From positions 41,052,767 to 41,116,766 of the forward strand of contig NC_086251.1 of the NCBI RefSeq assembly GCF_021018805.1: a stretch of 64,000 nt of DNA, given 5' to 3'. Numbering within the stretch: the stretch's first letter is position 1; every line of letters starts with the position of its first letter. Positions 42,085 to 54,960 of this stretch are shown here, one piece after another. Under the pieces are notes generated by a model, which saw only the letters and a list, made by a program, of their open reading frames with translations, had not been told where the DNA came from and did not search any database. A program made the translations under genes and the position numbers. This DNA comes from Prinia subflava. Lineage: Eukaryota; Chordata; Aves; Passeriformes; Cisticolidae.

Positions 42085-42475
42085 TATTGTGTGGGAAGTG
42101 GTGAAGGAATTTGGTTTTGTCTAGTTTGGAGAAAAGGAGATTGCTCTCTACAGTTTCCTGAGGGGAGGCAGTGGAGAGAGAGGCGCTGGTCTCTCCTCCC
42201 TGGTATCTTCTTACAGGGCACGTGGGAATGGTTCAGAGCTCTGCCGAAGGGGAGATTCATACTTGACATTAGGAAACACTTCAATACAGAGAGGGTGGTC
42301 AAACACTGGAGCAGGCTTCCTAGGGAGATGGTTAGATGCCTCCAGCCTGTTGGGGTTTCAGAGACATTTGGACAATGCCCTTACTTTAATTTCTGTTCAG
42401 TCCTGAAATGGTCAGTCAGTTGCACTAGTTATTAATTTTAGGTCTGTTCCAATTGAACTGTTCTATTTTAATTAT
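42085..42475 (+). mobile_element. CR1 LINE 3' fragment, sense
   Basis: The + strand matches the remembered CR1 3' region. It starts at the GAGAAAAGGAG...ATTGCTCTCTACA region (LEKRRL..DLIALY), runs on through ATTAGGAAACACTTC...GAGAGGGTGGTCAAACACTGGA and GGCTTCCTAGGGAGATGGT, and ends ATTTTAGGTCTGTTCCAATTG...CTGTTCTATT. The last part corresponds to the CR1 terminus 'AGGTCTTTTCCAACC...GATTCTAT'. It is decayed and 5'-truncated. It abuts an oppositely oriented CR1 piece. Confidence 0.75.
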
Positions 42476-43135
42476 TATCTTCATGATGTTTCTCTCTTTT
42501 CATTCCTCCAATCTGTCCATGTCCCTCTTGGTGGTACCCCCACCCTCCAGCATATCAGTGGCTCCCTTCTTCAACATGCCGTTATTTCTGATCTTGTTGA
42601 GAGCATGTTCTGTCTTTTTCTGCCGGGTCACTAATGATCTCTATCAATCCCAGCATTGTCTTCTAAGGCATGCTTTTCATAAATGGCCATCATGCAGGTT
42701 TCAAACCACTGATTGCTTAACCTGGCCAGCTTCTCTCTGATCTTTCTTACTGGATGCCATCCAGTCTATACCTCCCCCATCTGGCTATAGGGGTGCTATG
42801 AAAGACTGCATCAAGAGGCTTACTGAAGTTAGTGGAGACAACATTCACTGCCCTCTGTGCATCCTCAGAGCTTATTGTTCCATCACAGAAAACAGGTTCA
42901 TAGGCTTGATTTTCCATCATTTAATCTGTCTATTCCTAGTCACCTCTCCTTTGGGTGCCTAGAAATGGCTTCCAAAACTTGCTTCATAAAGCTACAGGGA
43001 ACTGAGATAGGGCTGACTAGCCTATCACTGCACCAGTACTCCTTGTCTTTTCAGAAAGGTGATGTATATATACATACCCCTTCTTGTCTCTGGGGACCTC
43101 ATGCAATTGCAACAGTTTTTCATAGACGGCACTGA
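42476..43135 (-). mobile_element. CR1 LINE reverse-transcriptase fragment, antisense
   Basis: The - strand reads decayed CR1 RT segments in order. They include ISVPCSFMKQVLEAISRH-like (counterpart of SVPGK.MEQ.L..I..H, near 42965-43010), then AVNVV.TNFSKPLDAVFHS-like (counterpart of AVD.VYLDFSKAFDTVSHS, near 42800-42860). These are followed by remnants of the region up to the FADD box toward 42500. Stops and frameshifts are frequent. It faces the CR1 fragment at 42085-42475 tail to tail on the map, so these are two separate insertions or one inverted copy. Confidence 0.7.
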
Positions 43136-44615
43136 CCAATCTCAAAATGACATACTTCTGTGTATAGGGAGAAGATGGACATCCAGTGAAAGAGAAGTCA
43201 AGAGCTGAGAGAAGCATTAGTTGTTCTTTGCACATTTCCAGTAGTTCCAGTGAGGTCTAGTCAGGCTTAATGTGTAATTTGGTAGGTATTGCAGAAGCCT
43301 GAATTAAAAGAATGTAGTTTCTGTCCTGATGGATTTATGATTTTAAGGTACAGTAATGAGTGAAGAAAGCAGCAAAACAGGAGCTGGAGAGAAACTTGTT
43401 AAGAGGCTGGGACCACTGCTACTGAATGATAGATTAGCTTTGTGATTGTGGTATGCAGAGGTGTGTCTTGTCACCATCATTCTTGAATAATGACATTGAG
43501 TAGGTTAGTGCTGTCCTTCAAACTGTAGATGCTCTTGCTGTTATTTTGTGGATGTTGCAGAGACCTGCTTAGTGGGCAGAGGATGAGAAGGGAATTTGTA
43601 GGAAGGGCAACAAGAAGCATGATGGAGTGCCTCTTAGAGTAACCCCTTCTGTACTGAAGAAGGAAGATGCTACAAAAAACAGTATGTGTGCCTAGATATT
43701 GAGAAGAAATTATGTCAAGTGGATAAGAACTTTGCTTTGTTGTCTTGAGGAACAGTTTATAACCAAAGAACTTCTCAGTAAAGCAAAAGTGAAGGATTCT
43801 ACATTTGTTCAGAAAATATATTTTAATAGTCTGTTAAGAGACTATTAAAGGAAGGTGAACTTCAGTTTTCATTGTGATACTTCATTTCTGTGTCTTTGTT
43901 TCCTGTATTCTGTTCCAGTTTGTGTTTTGTGATTGCAACATCCTTTTGTACCATCAAATGCAGGAAAAATACTTTGCAGTAATGCTTCTTAAGGCATAAA
44001 GCATAAGGGGACACTTGCTATAGAAGAGGTAAAACAAGATTATCTTAGGCCACTGACTTTACCCAGTACAAGGCATGAACTCAGCACAGAAGACATAATG
44101 TCTTAATTATACCAAAGCATCTCTTTTTTAGGAAAGTGAATAGTGCCACAGGCAAGTACAGGGCGACTAAACTGGCACCAGTGCCTGGAGTCCCACGTGT
44201 GGCTGGGCCTCAGTCCCATGACATATAATACAGATCTACATTGTGGAGAGAGAAGGAACTTTCAGCATCCTTCTCAAGTTTATGTGGCTGGAATGCCTTC
44301 CCAACTGCAAACGTGGCTGTCACTGGGAGTCCAGCAAGTTGAAAAGATGTGCTCTCTAGCATACTATGTAAAGAGAATTTTTGTACCAGCTTCAGGAACT
44401 AGTAAAACTGGAAAATGGATTGGTGCAGGCTGTTAAAGAAAGATGCAAAATATATACTTATAGGCAATAATCTGGAAAAGTATTGCTGAGCCCTGTGTGT
44501 TATGAGCTAGAGTATTCAATGTCCTAAAGCAGAAATGCCAGTATTATGAGGATGATCAGGGTTTTGCAAAGCTACCCTTTTGTCCTTGTAACCTCTGAAG
44601 GAAATGGGATGAACA
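43136..44615. other. Intergenic DNA, nothing recognised
   Basis: No exon or named repeat identified. The stretch 43370-43660 has a vague retroelement-like texture but yields no recognisable protein motif. Confidence 0.4.
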
Positions 44616-44619
44616 GCAT

Positions 44620-44740
44620 GAAAAAGGCTGTGCTGTGTCAGACCAAAGGTCAGTTTGTCTTGGTAGTCTCTCTCACAGTGACCTGGTTTGGATACCTGGA
44701 GGGTACTGTAAAGATGAAACAGTAATATAGTGATACTTTT
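44620..44740 (+). repeat. Ancient amniote interspersed repeat fragment (copy 2)
   Basis: GCTGTGTCAGACCAAAGGTCAG followed by TTTGTCTTGGTAGTCTCTCTCACAGTGACC closely follows the remembered sauropsid repeat core (GGATCAGACCAAAGGTCCATCTAGCCCAGTATCCTGTCTC..GACAGTGGCC). It is in the same orientation as copy 1 at 36533. Family not named. Confidence 0.55.
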
Positions 44741-45762
44741 TTTTAGTGTTCTCTCAGCCCAGTGATGTACAAAAGATGTACAAACTTTCTTCAAGGCTGG
44801 AGAACACATTTTTAAACTTTTGGTTATAGTATTTATCCTGCAACTGGATTTAACTATGTATTTTACAAGGACGCATCCTGATGATAAACACATCAAGTAA
44901 GGATTAGCATATCTTTGTTTGTAATCAGTTTTCTTATTAATTAGCCTCTTTATAAGTAAACAGCATCTCTTGGAATATTTTTTCCTAATATCAACATCCT
45001 GACATTGTTTCTTACAATGCTTTTTTTTCCAGCAAGGGTGAAAAGTCTTGTTCTTTCTTTACAATGAGGCTTTTTTAATACATGTATTTGTATGCCCTGT
45101 CATCAAGTCCTGTGTAATCCACTAACTCATATAAATCATTTTTCATAAGCTTCATACTGTAAAACTTGTCATTTAAACTTTAATTGTACTCCTGCATGAA
45201 AATCCCTGGTATTCCACATTCATATGCATTCAGTTCTAATGTCTACACTTAAAGTGTTCTTCAGAGTTGTAGGGTAACTGCAAGAGTCACTTATGGTACT
45301 CCTTATAGAGTGTTCTAGTATTGCTATTCAGGCTTCATATACTCATATATCCAAATATGCTGCTAGTATTTGCTGCCCAAGCACTGCTGTAACACTACTG
45401 TAGGAGGTGGTATTCAGGCAGTTGAGTCTGAATCTGAAGTTCCTACCACTGCTTTTTAATGTACAAGGTCCTAGAAAGTTTTTTTTTTTAATTCGAAAAT
45501 TTGTTGCATTTCCTTTAGAAGTATTACAGCGCAATTTTGTACCAATCATATTTAAAATCTGCAATATTTAAGAGCTCAGTCTGTTTAGTTTGATCAGAGG
45601 TGTCATGCCTGTGTGATAGAAAACCCTTTATGGCATTGGAAATACTAAGCAATAAACTATCTTTTGTAGATGGGCATAAAGATGAACTTGGAGATAAAGC
45701 CTAGGTTGCCTAGATTGGTGCATGTGAGATTTCATTGCTGGAGGCATTTCTGAGAGGGCCAT

Positions 45763-45798
45763 GATCTGAGACTGGTCTGGCCTGACCAGTCTCAGATC
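45763..45798. repeat. Perfect 15-bp inverted repeat with 6-nt loop
   Basis: The left arm GATCTGAGACTGGTC (45763-45777) is the exact reverse complement of the right arm GACCAGTCTCAGATC (45784-45798). The spacer is TGGCCT. The pairing stops sharply at both ends. It is too short for a canonical microRNA precursor and shows no transposase or target-site duplication. See findings. Confidence 0.97.
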
Positions 45799-46439
45799 CC
45801 TTGGGCACTGCTGAAGTCCTTGAATTTTCCCTCAGGTTTTGACACCACCAGACAGTGAGCCAAAGTTACTATCAGTTGCATTTTAGCTTCCTTCTGCTGT
45901 TCAAGAGGGTTCTCCCAGAGATAGCTCACAAACAGGTCTATTCAAAGTCTGTGAAGAGCTGCCTTGTGCATGTCCCAAATATTTTATGAGGTCATAAGAT
46001 TTAGCTGTTTGATAGGGGTTGGACTCTGGGTTCTTGGGACTCTATTTTAAGGTTAACATGTAAATAAGAAGATTCCTGCTTGTATTCCTCTGTTTTAAAT
46101 AAGATGTGTATTCTCTGAATGAGGCTCTTGCAGAGTCTTTGTTCTGATTATAGAAACTGGAAATAAATCAATATATGAAAGAAGTGTTTTATCTGATATA
46201 AAGCTAACTGAGTTGAGAGTGGGAGAAGAGAGGTTTTGCTGACATCTGACTAGATTTACAGTATTGGGCTTTCCATTAATCTGCATGCTTCCTTGACCGT
46301 TTCCGTAAGTATAAAGTGTAAACTGTGATCTGAAGGTCTGTAGGAAGTTACTGTGCTTTTCTTGCTTTGAATTGCAAACTTGAGTGAAGGATTTGAGGTA
46401 ATTTATCATGTCCATTCTCTGGAGTTTTTTTGTAATGAT

Positions 46440-46710
46440 TTTGTTTCCCAGTTTGTCAGGACATTGTCTCTAGACAAGTGCGATGCACTCTGTTTGGAAT
46501 TTGAAACAATTCCCGAGTTTCTTAAAACAGTCTTTCATTTCTAAGTCACTGCTTCACATCTGCCCAGTCGCGAATGGGATGTCATTTAAATGAGCAGGTC
46601 AGTTTCAATGGATAGTTTAATGGATATCAATTCATTTTGCCACCACTAACATCCTTTCAAGATAGATGGGCATAATTCTTTTTTTCCATGATAACAGTGA
46701 CTTCAAAGAT
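46440..46710. promoter_or_regulatory. Candidate conserved non-coding element (intergenic)
   Basis: A motif-dense block with CpGs retained in an otherwise CpG-poor region (AGTGCGATGC, TCCCGAG, CAGTCGCGAATG). It includes ATTTAAATGAGCAGGTCA, which combines a POU/AT-type word and a nuclear-receptor half-site (about 46586-46602), and GGATATCAATTCATT. Conservation is inferred from texture only. Confidence 0.35.
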
Positions 46711-49700
46711 CAAATGAGCACAGGACTTTGAATTTTCTTTTGCCTATGCTTGTGTCCCAGTATTAATAGCTATGCATGTTTGTGGTAGGAACAACACAGG
46801 AATCCCTTTACCTTAACTGTTCTAATGAATGAACTGTAAAAAATTAGATCCTAAGTGGACTGAATGTTTTTAAACAAAAAGATCAAGATCCTTTAGAAAT
46901 GGCTTCAAGTTTTTAACACCATAGTGGGAGTAGAGGGTTGTCCAGTTTCAAAAGTGATTATTTTCCTCTCTCATCTACAATCTGCACCTGTGAGAATTGG
47001 GAAATGTTCCCAGTGAAATATGCTGATTTTTGTTAGATATAAGGAGTTGGAACAAGGAGACATAGATTGTCTTGTGGGAAGGGCTCAGATTTGGCATACT
47101 ATTGGTAATGTAAAAAATTTTAGATGTCTAAAAATTAGATGTTCAGCCTTACATTTACTTGCAATTTTGTAATTTTTAAATTTTGAATAATGAAGCATTT
47201 CATCTGATAATTGGATTAATTTCTATTTAAAAAGGAAAAGCTGAATGGTGCTTTTTTACATATCCTTAATTTTACATCCCAGGGCTGAGAATTTTTTCAG
47301 TTCAGTTTGAATAACTAGTGGTAAACTTGATAACAGGACTGACTATGATGGGATTTATCAATTTTGATATTTTTCAAACCATGAAACCTTGCTTCATGCT
47401 TTTCCAGCTCATAAAAATTAGCTGTAACTACAGGTGAATACGAGTAGACTTGCAATGTATTAGTGTAGAACTTCTCACGTACAAATAAAAGGGTATTTCA
47501 AATCCTGGGGTACAGATTTTGTTCTCTACTGTCATAGAGCAATTTCCCAGTAAGAACAGATATATAGTTTTTTAATGAAATATAGTATAGGGGGTCAAAC
47601 TGGTAAACTACATTAATTTAATTCATTTTTAATGGGAGAGTGACAGGGAGGTGTCTAAATATGAGAATGTGAGCAGATCTCAGGAGTTGCTGCACTAGAG
47701 AAGATGCAACACACAGAGTTTTCAAAGGACACTTTAAAATTTGTACCTAGAGGTTGGAGAATTGCACCTAAAAAATCTTCCTCTAAGAAATCTTCCTCTG
47801 AGAAGTGTCATAGCTCACAGACTGCCTGCAGGTGCACTGATGGCAGATCAGTGGCTTTGATAAACGAATGCCAGCACTGACATTGATGTTTCCCTAGTAA
47901 TTTTGACACCAGCTTCCTGAGAGGTTCACCAGTGTTGTCTTAGGGCTGTTCTTCACCCTGCTTCACAAAATAATTTGCAAGTGCTTGGACTCACCTGGCC
48001 CTCCTCCATGGGGAAACACATGTTCCCATTTTGAGCCAGACACTCCTACTGCTGAATGTTGTATGGTGAGTGAAACAAGTCCTGTGTTTTCTTTCTTGGA
48101 CGTCCAATGAACATCAAAGGGGAGCTTTCATGAGTCTTTTATCCCTTGCTGGTCCTTTCAGATACTGTGGAGACAGGAAGGAGGGAATAAGACCTGCAGG
48201 TTTGATTCCTGGCTGGGGAGAGGGGGCCATGAGGTGTGGCTGTTGTCCTGCACTCAAAACAATGCTGGGGCTACCTAGGGAAGGTGACATTTCACACTCC
48301 TCCCCACACTGCTAGGCTTCATGACTCTACACCACGGGCTTCATCTGCTTCTATATGTATTTAGACATTTAAACAAGAATCTTCTTCAGCATCCCCACCC
48401 ACCCCTCAAGTAACAAACCAGAGAATTTGTGTTCTGATGACAAAGCTGCGATTTGAGTGGCCCATGTTGCTGTAATCAGTGCCCTTCTGCATGTACAGTG
48501 CAATGCAATCAGGCACTTGCATGATTTGTTCCTGGGTTTGAGGGTTGTGTGTCTCATCCTGTCCATCTGCCCCGTTTCACACGAGGTTCCTGCTTTAGTG
48601 TAGGACAATTGAGACTCTCTGAATGTACAGCTGCTGGCTTGGATTTTTTTTCTCCCCCTTACTTAGGTTGACTTCCAGCTTTATTTACTGCACAGTATCC
48701 AGACTCCACTCTGAAGAGGAAAGAAGTAATTTCCTTGTTAGTATCTTCAGGGTACCTCCTGCTATGACAGCTTAGAATGTTAATGAAGATGTGTGTTGAG
48801 CATTTGGATTTGAGTTACTGTCACCTTTACTGCATAAGTGAGGAGTCTGAGATTGAAGCAAAACCCAGGAGTTATCTCTGAATTTGGGGGGTCTAAGATG
48901 AGATACACAGACACTGGCAATTTGCAGGGACTGACTACCCTTTTGTAGGTCCAAATCACGTTTCCTAAGCAAATCACAAACTTCCTTAGCATCTATAAGT
49001 GCTCAGAGCTTCTGCACACCCAGCCACAATTACTGATCTGGTGAGGAGCACTGTCCTTGTTGCTGAAGTCTTTCTATGGCTTGCCAGCTAAGAGAGAGAT
49101 GGCAGCAGGCAGGCATCTCTCCAGGGCTCATGGTCAGTTGCTGTCATCATGAGAACCCAGTCAGCCTCCTGCTTTGTCCTTTCTGTCATTGGGTCTGACT
49201 CACTTGTGCTCATCTCTTTCAGTTCTTGCCCTTCACCTTTATGGAGGCATGCCTTCTATGCTCCGTATGAAGTTAGAGTCTCAAAAATAAACTGTGTACT
49301 CATTTAATTTAGCATTATTGTAAAGTGTATGGACCAAGGGACAACTTAGGATAGCAGAAAAGAGACTTCTTCCCTTTTGAGTATTTTTATCTGTAACCAG
49401 ATACATGCATATCTATGTGTATATATATTATTTATTTTTGAGCTAGGACTTCTTGGTATGTATTCACTTTGTATTGGAATTTCCGTATAAAGGTGTTTTA
49501 ATTTCCCTAAATATGTTTTGTCTTTGGAAATACTATGATTCCTGGACTTCAAAGGAATTGAAAGAGCAGTCCCAAATGTATAGTGCCATAGAGAATCTGC
49601 TGTGAAATAACTTGTCTACTACATCTCAAGAAAAAGCAATAGGTAGGTGAAAAGTTGCTATGGAACAATCACACTTTATATACTTTTACCTGAATGTCAT

Positions 49701-52700
49701 AGTATGACATGAATTTTGACTCATGTCTTGCACTGATATTTCAAGTATTGTCCTCTTGATTCTTTTCTCTAAACTACAAAATAATGATTGTCTAGTAAAG
49801 TAAACCCTACTGTTGTTTAACAAATGATAGGCTGCCTTCTAATGCCCAATTCAGCAAAGTTTTAAAATATCAGAAGTCTGAGTGTATATTTTGGGAATAA
49901 TGCCCTTGGAACCAGAATCAGTCATCTGACTGAGCTGTATTGGAAAAAGGGAGAAGGGTACAAAGAGAAAATGGTACTATTTTCTTTATTCTCCTGAATC
50001 TTGTTCTCCATGGACTCTTGGTTTACATTTTCTAGAGCAATTAGCGCATCTTTAAGAAAAACAAAAAGACAAACACAAACACCCTACCTCTACAAGCTTT
50101 TTTTGTGTTGGTTTGTTAGATGTGGGTTGTCAGGCTCTGTTTGCAGCTGAATACCCACTTTCTCATGTAAACAGATTGCATTAACCTGAAAGATGAAAAT
50201 CAGAATATCTCAATTTCTATTAATACCATTTTAGGACCGGACAGATCTCTGCAATTGTGATTTTCTTATCCTTGCAGTAAAGTATTGCAGTCTGCTCCAT
50301 TCCTTGCTCACCCATTACACCTCACACCTGTGCTAAGTGGGCATTTTCTGAGCAAAGTGCATTGTTTGCTCAACAGAAGCATAAAAGATGACACATGGTA
50401 TGTTGCTGTACACCTTATCTTCTCTCTGCTAATCGCTGTGGGCAAAGTGATGATGGCGCACTACCATATGACTCAGAAACAACTTTGCTGAAAACCACAA
50501 ATTTATTTCAGGTAAGTTACATCCCAGGTGTATGTGTACTTAAATGTAACTGCATTTGTTCCTGGGCAGAACCCAAGTGCTTGTCACAAATAACTGGCAA
50601 CTGGAAGCATCTGAACTGGTCTATTTAGAATACGTCTACTCTGTCATTCTGCAAGTATCTCAAGTGTTTAGGATATGGATGAGTACAACTTCTACTGCTT
50701 GTCGCTGAACTACTGCTGGTAATTGAAAATTGGAATACAGTGTTCCCTGGAGAGTTTGTCATGGAGCTCAAGAGGTTAATATGTAGTTATGTGATGATAC
50801 TATAATTTTATATGCATCTGCAGATACTGCTAATAGACATTAAAGTGGGCATTTACATCCTTATTATGGGTCAGTACTTGATGTCATAATAAAAAAGTCA
50901 CATCAGAAAAGTACAGGATAAAAATCTGATTATGCACATTTTGGAATGTAAATGGCTTTAAAATTCAAATTGTCACCTGGTGGGAGGATCAGGAAGGAGT
51001 CAGAAGAAGGGCAAAGGGGCAAAGCTGTGAGACACAAGGGGCAAGATAAAGGAGGAAGAAGAGACAGACAGGTATAGGCCTTTGCTTGGGTAGTTTATAT
51101 CCATATGAATACTATACCCCATTACTTAAGCCCTTCATGTCATCTCATTAAACATAAGCTTGAGAGAAAGGTGGACTTTGTAATGGGGTGTGAAGGTCAG
51201 TAAATTCCAGATCTTCTGTATTTCCAGAGTTCAAATCTGCTCAGTGTTGTGAAGGCTAAAACATCATGTGGGTTAATGCAGGGTGTTCATTTGGAAAGCA
51301 ACATCTAAGCTAATAAAGGCAAGACAACAGCTGAAACTCTCATAAGTCTGCCCTAAGTAAATATACAAGTAACACTCCAACTACTGGCCCCAGAGCCTGA
51401 GGAGGGGAGGGTACTGAGGAGACACACTTTTAATTCTGAAGGGCTGTGTAGCTTAAAATCAGCAGAGAAAGTACTGTGAGGACTAGAGCAGCGTGTGTGA
51501 TTCATGCACATCGGGGTACCTCAGGGCACCGTGAGTTGTTGCAGCTGCACTCAAAGGGTTGTCAGCATCACCTTAAGTGTCTGTGGAAGCTGAAACACTA
51601 TAGCATGTAGAAATTTGGAAGGGTGTTGGCTTTACACACTACTTTTTCTTTCAAGCACATCCTAAAGCACTCTAAAAGCTCTGCAGTTGATTGAAATTTT
51701 AGGGATTATTTTTTGTCAGAAATAGAGGATGCAAGGCCATGGAGTGAGGTAAATGGTTTATGACTGATGGAAGGAAAGGCCCTGTCCTGCCGTCTCAACT
51801 GCATTGTTTCTTCATGCTTGGCTGTAAGATCCTGCTGCTTATCTTTCCCTCCATTGACTCCTCTGAGTCACATCAACCGCTTTAACTGCAAAGAATGCCT
51901 TCATTTCTGGTGGTTTAGTCAGTTGATTTGGCTTGATTGATGTGCACGAGGAGCGCTAGAGGCAGCCCAAGGCATGATGGCAGAACTGGGACTGCGCTGG
52001 GCTGGGAGAAAGTCCTGGGAATAATGGTTTGGATGAGGAAGACTCCCACAATTGGCAAGCACCAAGGTTTTAACTTCGTCTCAATTGTTTCCAGATCTGT
52101 GCCCACCACCCCCCGGTCTCCAGGGATTCCACAGCTCATAGGAAATCCACACAGTGCAAGGCTGCAAGAGGGGCTTTGAGGGGGTGCTAAAGTCACATGG
52201 CCAAGAACTGCATGTGCCTCTTCTCCCAGGTGCTCCTTAAGGGTTTTGACGCTATCTTTAGCTGAGGAGAGAAGGGACATTTCCTGTGGCATAACTGCAT
52301 ATGCTTCCTCAATAGGGATTATGGCTGAAAGGAACTTGTCTGCTCTAGAGAACCCAAAGTGTCATTTACATGGGTGTCTTCTCATTTGGGGTCTGATTTG
52401 TTCATCTTTGATGCACAATGAATGATGGGGCAAAATCACTGAAAATATTTGGTCTCTCTACACCATGTTGCATGTGATGAGAACCAGCTTTTCTGGTAAA
52501 TAAGAATGTTATTAAAAACCACTATCTTTTGCAACAGCTTTCAGAAAAAGAACTGAAATGTTGAGGCCCACAAATAGCCTGCTCTGCAGGTTTTTGTGAT
52601 CTAAGGCAATTTTCTCAGGAAAACAGGAGGCACAGAGAGAAGTTAAAATTTTGCAAGGATTATAGGGCAGATCTCTAGCAGACCTGAAAGGCTTTTGAAA

Positions 52701-54440
52701 TTGTGTCAGTAGAGGCCTTATATTTCTGTGTCCCTACACTAATGAGGTGGAAATAAAACTCCAAGATCCACTCCATTCAGTGAGACACCAAGCAGGCTGG
52801 TGGCAGTCAGTCAGCCACTGAGTCATTTTGCGATTGATGGATCCTTGTTTGTGAATGGCACATCCCTTGGCTCAGATCACTTTAGGCTGCTGAGGGAACA
52901 GGAATGGAGAAGTCCATCCCCCTGTTTGCAATTAGTGTTTGTTATTAAATGCTGAGAGTGTGTTCTCTCCTTTCATGTATCTCATCTTTGTTTATGCATT
53001 GGATGTTGGCACAGGCTTCTGTGCTGTAATGTCTTGAATTAGCTGCTGTTGAAAGGAGTCCAAGGAGCAGTGTGCTCTGAGGAGGACAGGAGGCTGGGAG
53101 AGTGGCTTGGCACCAAAAGAGCAGGAGCAATTCTGAGGGAAAGATGAAAATGGGTTTAGTTAAGTGGGAGGCTGGCAAGGAGCAAGCAGCAATGAGTCCG
53201 TGCAAATCTCTGCTCTCATATGTGATGCCAAACACTTTGGTGGGAATAAGGAGCAGGATAGGAAATGTAACTGATGGCAGGAAGAGGAGATAGCCTTGGA
53301 AATGGTTTGGTAGAAGGTGATTTTGGCAGATGTGGTATCTTCAGGTAGATGATGGTGCTTGAGTAAGGAAGCATGGGACCTAAGAGGAGGAGACTGCAAC
53401 CACTGGAGATCACCACAGGGATAGAAATATATAGAGATGTGACAACAGAACTCAAGCTGTCTGTGGAGGATGGGGAAGAGACTAAAAGCAGAGAGAAGAA
53501 TGAAGAAAAAAAATACTGTAATCTCTGAACCCCAGCTGACTTGAAGGGCATCAGTAGGTGTGTAGGACAAGAGAGTAGCATCAACCCTCTGACTGGGAGA
53601 ACACTTATTTCAGTCTGCGGGTTTTACATGGCACCTAGGAGGTTTAAGATGCAACATGGGGGCTAAATACTAAGGCAAGTGCAATGGCTGCAGTTCTCTG
53701 CCCTTCTCTGTGATGCTGCAGTAGTGTGTGGCACAACAAGCAGTCTGAGTTGGCCATTTAGTAGGTCAGGTCTTTCATCTGCTTGTGTGATGAGAAAAAA
53801 TGTGCCAGGATCTACAAGGAACAGGTATAGTTTGGTTATAAGAGGCCAGGACTTTGAGCTCTGTCTTCTGCAGCCCATTTGCTCAGAATGGCTACAACAG
53901 GTTATTTTAAGATGAGGAGTAAACCCAAAGTGCGTTGATTTTTCTTTCTCTAGGAGGTAGATACCATCTCTGCCACTCCACTCCTGCTTTTTTCAATAGG
54001 GGGATAAAATGCTAAATAGAAATAAACAGTTCATCTTTTTGGAGATGTTGGTATAATCTATGTGATTATAACGCTTATTGTGTTTCTTCACACAGTGGGA
54101 ATAGACAGGGAAGAGTAGCATGAGGCCAGGTTCACCTCCATTGGATGCATTCACTCAATGTGTCAACCTGAGACCTGACTGGTTACAGATTTGTTTGGTC
54201 CACCTGAGTCACATTCCTAAAGTACAGGCAGCTTTGGCAGTTGTGCCAACTAGAGCCTTGGTGTTCACTGGTCACCTGGAGTGGAGTGGGCCACGCAGCA
54301 TTATCAGGTACTGTTCACTGATCACCAGGTGATGTGTGTGGAACTGCCCCTCTGTGTTTTGCAGTTTTGTCCTGTGAATATTTTGCTCTAGTCTCTGCAA
54401 ACTTTGCTCCGGAGTATCTTTGACAGCACAGCTGGCTGCT
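46711..54440. other. Intergenic DNA, mostly nothing recognised
   Basis: No exon or RNA gene is identified. Small features: tandem AAATCTTCCTCT copies at about 47778-47805; a CNE-like texture around 48400-48560 (AATCAGTGCCCTTCTGCATG and a related copy shortly after); and another around 52800-52990 containing TGTTTGTTATTAA (FOX-like). Open stretches at 51915-52292 (-), 53160-53584 (-) and others match no known family. Confidence 0.4.
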
Positions 54441-54444
54441 TCTG

Positions 54445-54516
54445 GTTACTTCAGATGTTTTGGATGCATAGCTCTGTTAATCCAGAGTTACTTCAGATAT
54501 TTTGGATACACAGCTC
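54445..54516 (+). repeat. Two-copy tandem duplication, period 42
   Basis: GTTACTTCAGATGTTTTGG ATGCATAGCTC at 54445-54474 recurs at 54487-54516 with only a few changes (GTTACTTCAGATATTTTGG ATACACAGCTC). A 42-bp period keeps the reading frame, but no gene is evident. Confidence 0.85.
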
Positions 54517-54719
54517 ATTTGTTGGAGCAAATACAGGTCCACATCACCATAAGGATACCTTGCTCCACTCACCTAGCCCAATTGGAGTTAGCATCTTTAT
54601 CTTTTCCCATCTCTCACTTAGTCTTTCCTATCTCTCTGATACTGCTCTGCCACTGCTTCTCCCCCACAGCCTCAGGTGTGGCTCTTTAAAAGCAACCTCT
54701 GTCAATATTTGTCATTAAT

Positions 54720-54960
54720 CTGTTTCCATTTTTATTTATAAAAGAAAGAGAGAGAGTGAGAACAGAACAGCAGCAGTAGCAGGGCAATTGCAGATGAATA
54801 ATGAAAGGATTCATCACAGCCATACCAGGATATATATATTTTTTGCAGCCAAGCGAGACGGATTCCCATCACAGCTCGGGGACTCGTTCCACACAACCAC
54901 TCATCTTTCATGCTGGGGGAAGGGAAAGGTGGAGACAGTATCATTATGGATGTAACGGGG
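54720..54960. promoter_or_regulatory. Candidate conserved non-coding element (intergenic)
   Basis: A GA-rich run is followed by a motif-rich block: GCAATTGCAGATGAATAATG, GGATTCATCACAG, and then CpG-containing AAGCGAGACGG, GCTCGGGGACTCG. Retained CpGs and dense intact words suggest constraint. No open frame or repeat match explains it. Confidence 0.35.

Noticed and set aside
45763..45798. MicroRNA precursor
   Set aside because: The stem is only 15 bp and does not extend; canonical animal precursors need about 22-nt arms plus flanking stem.
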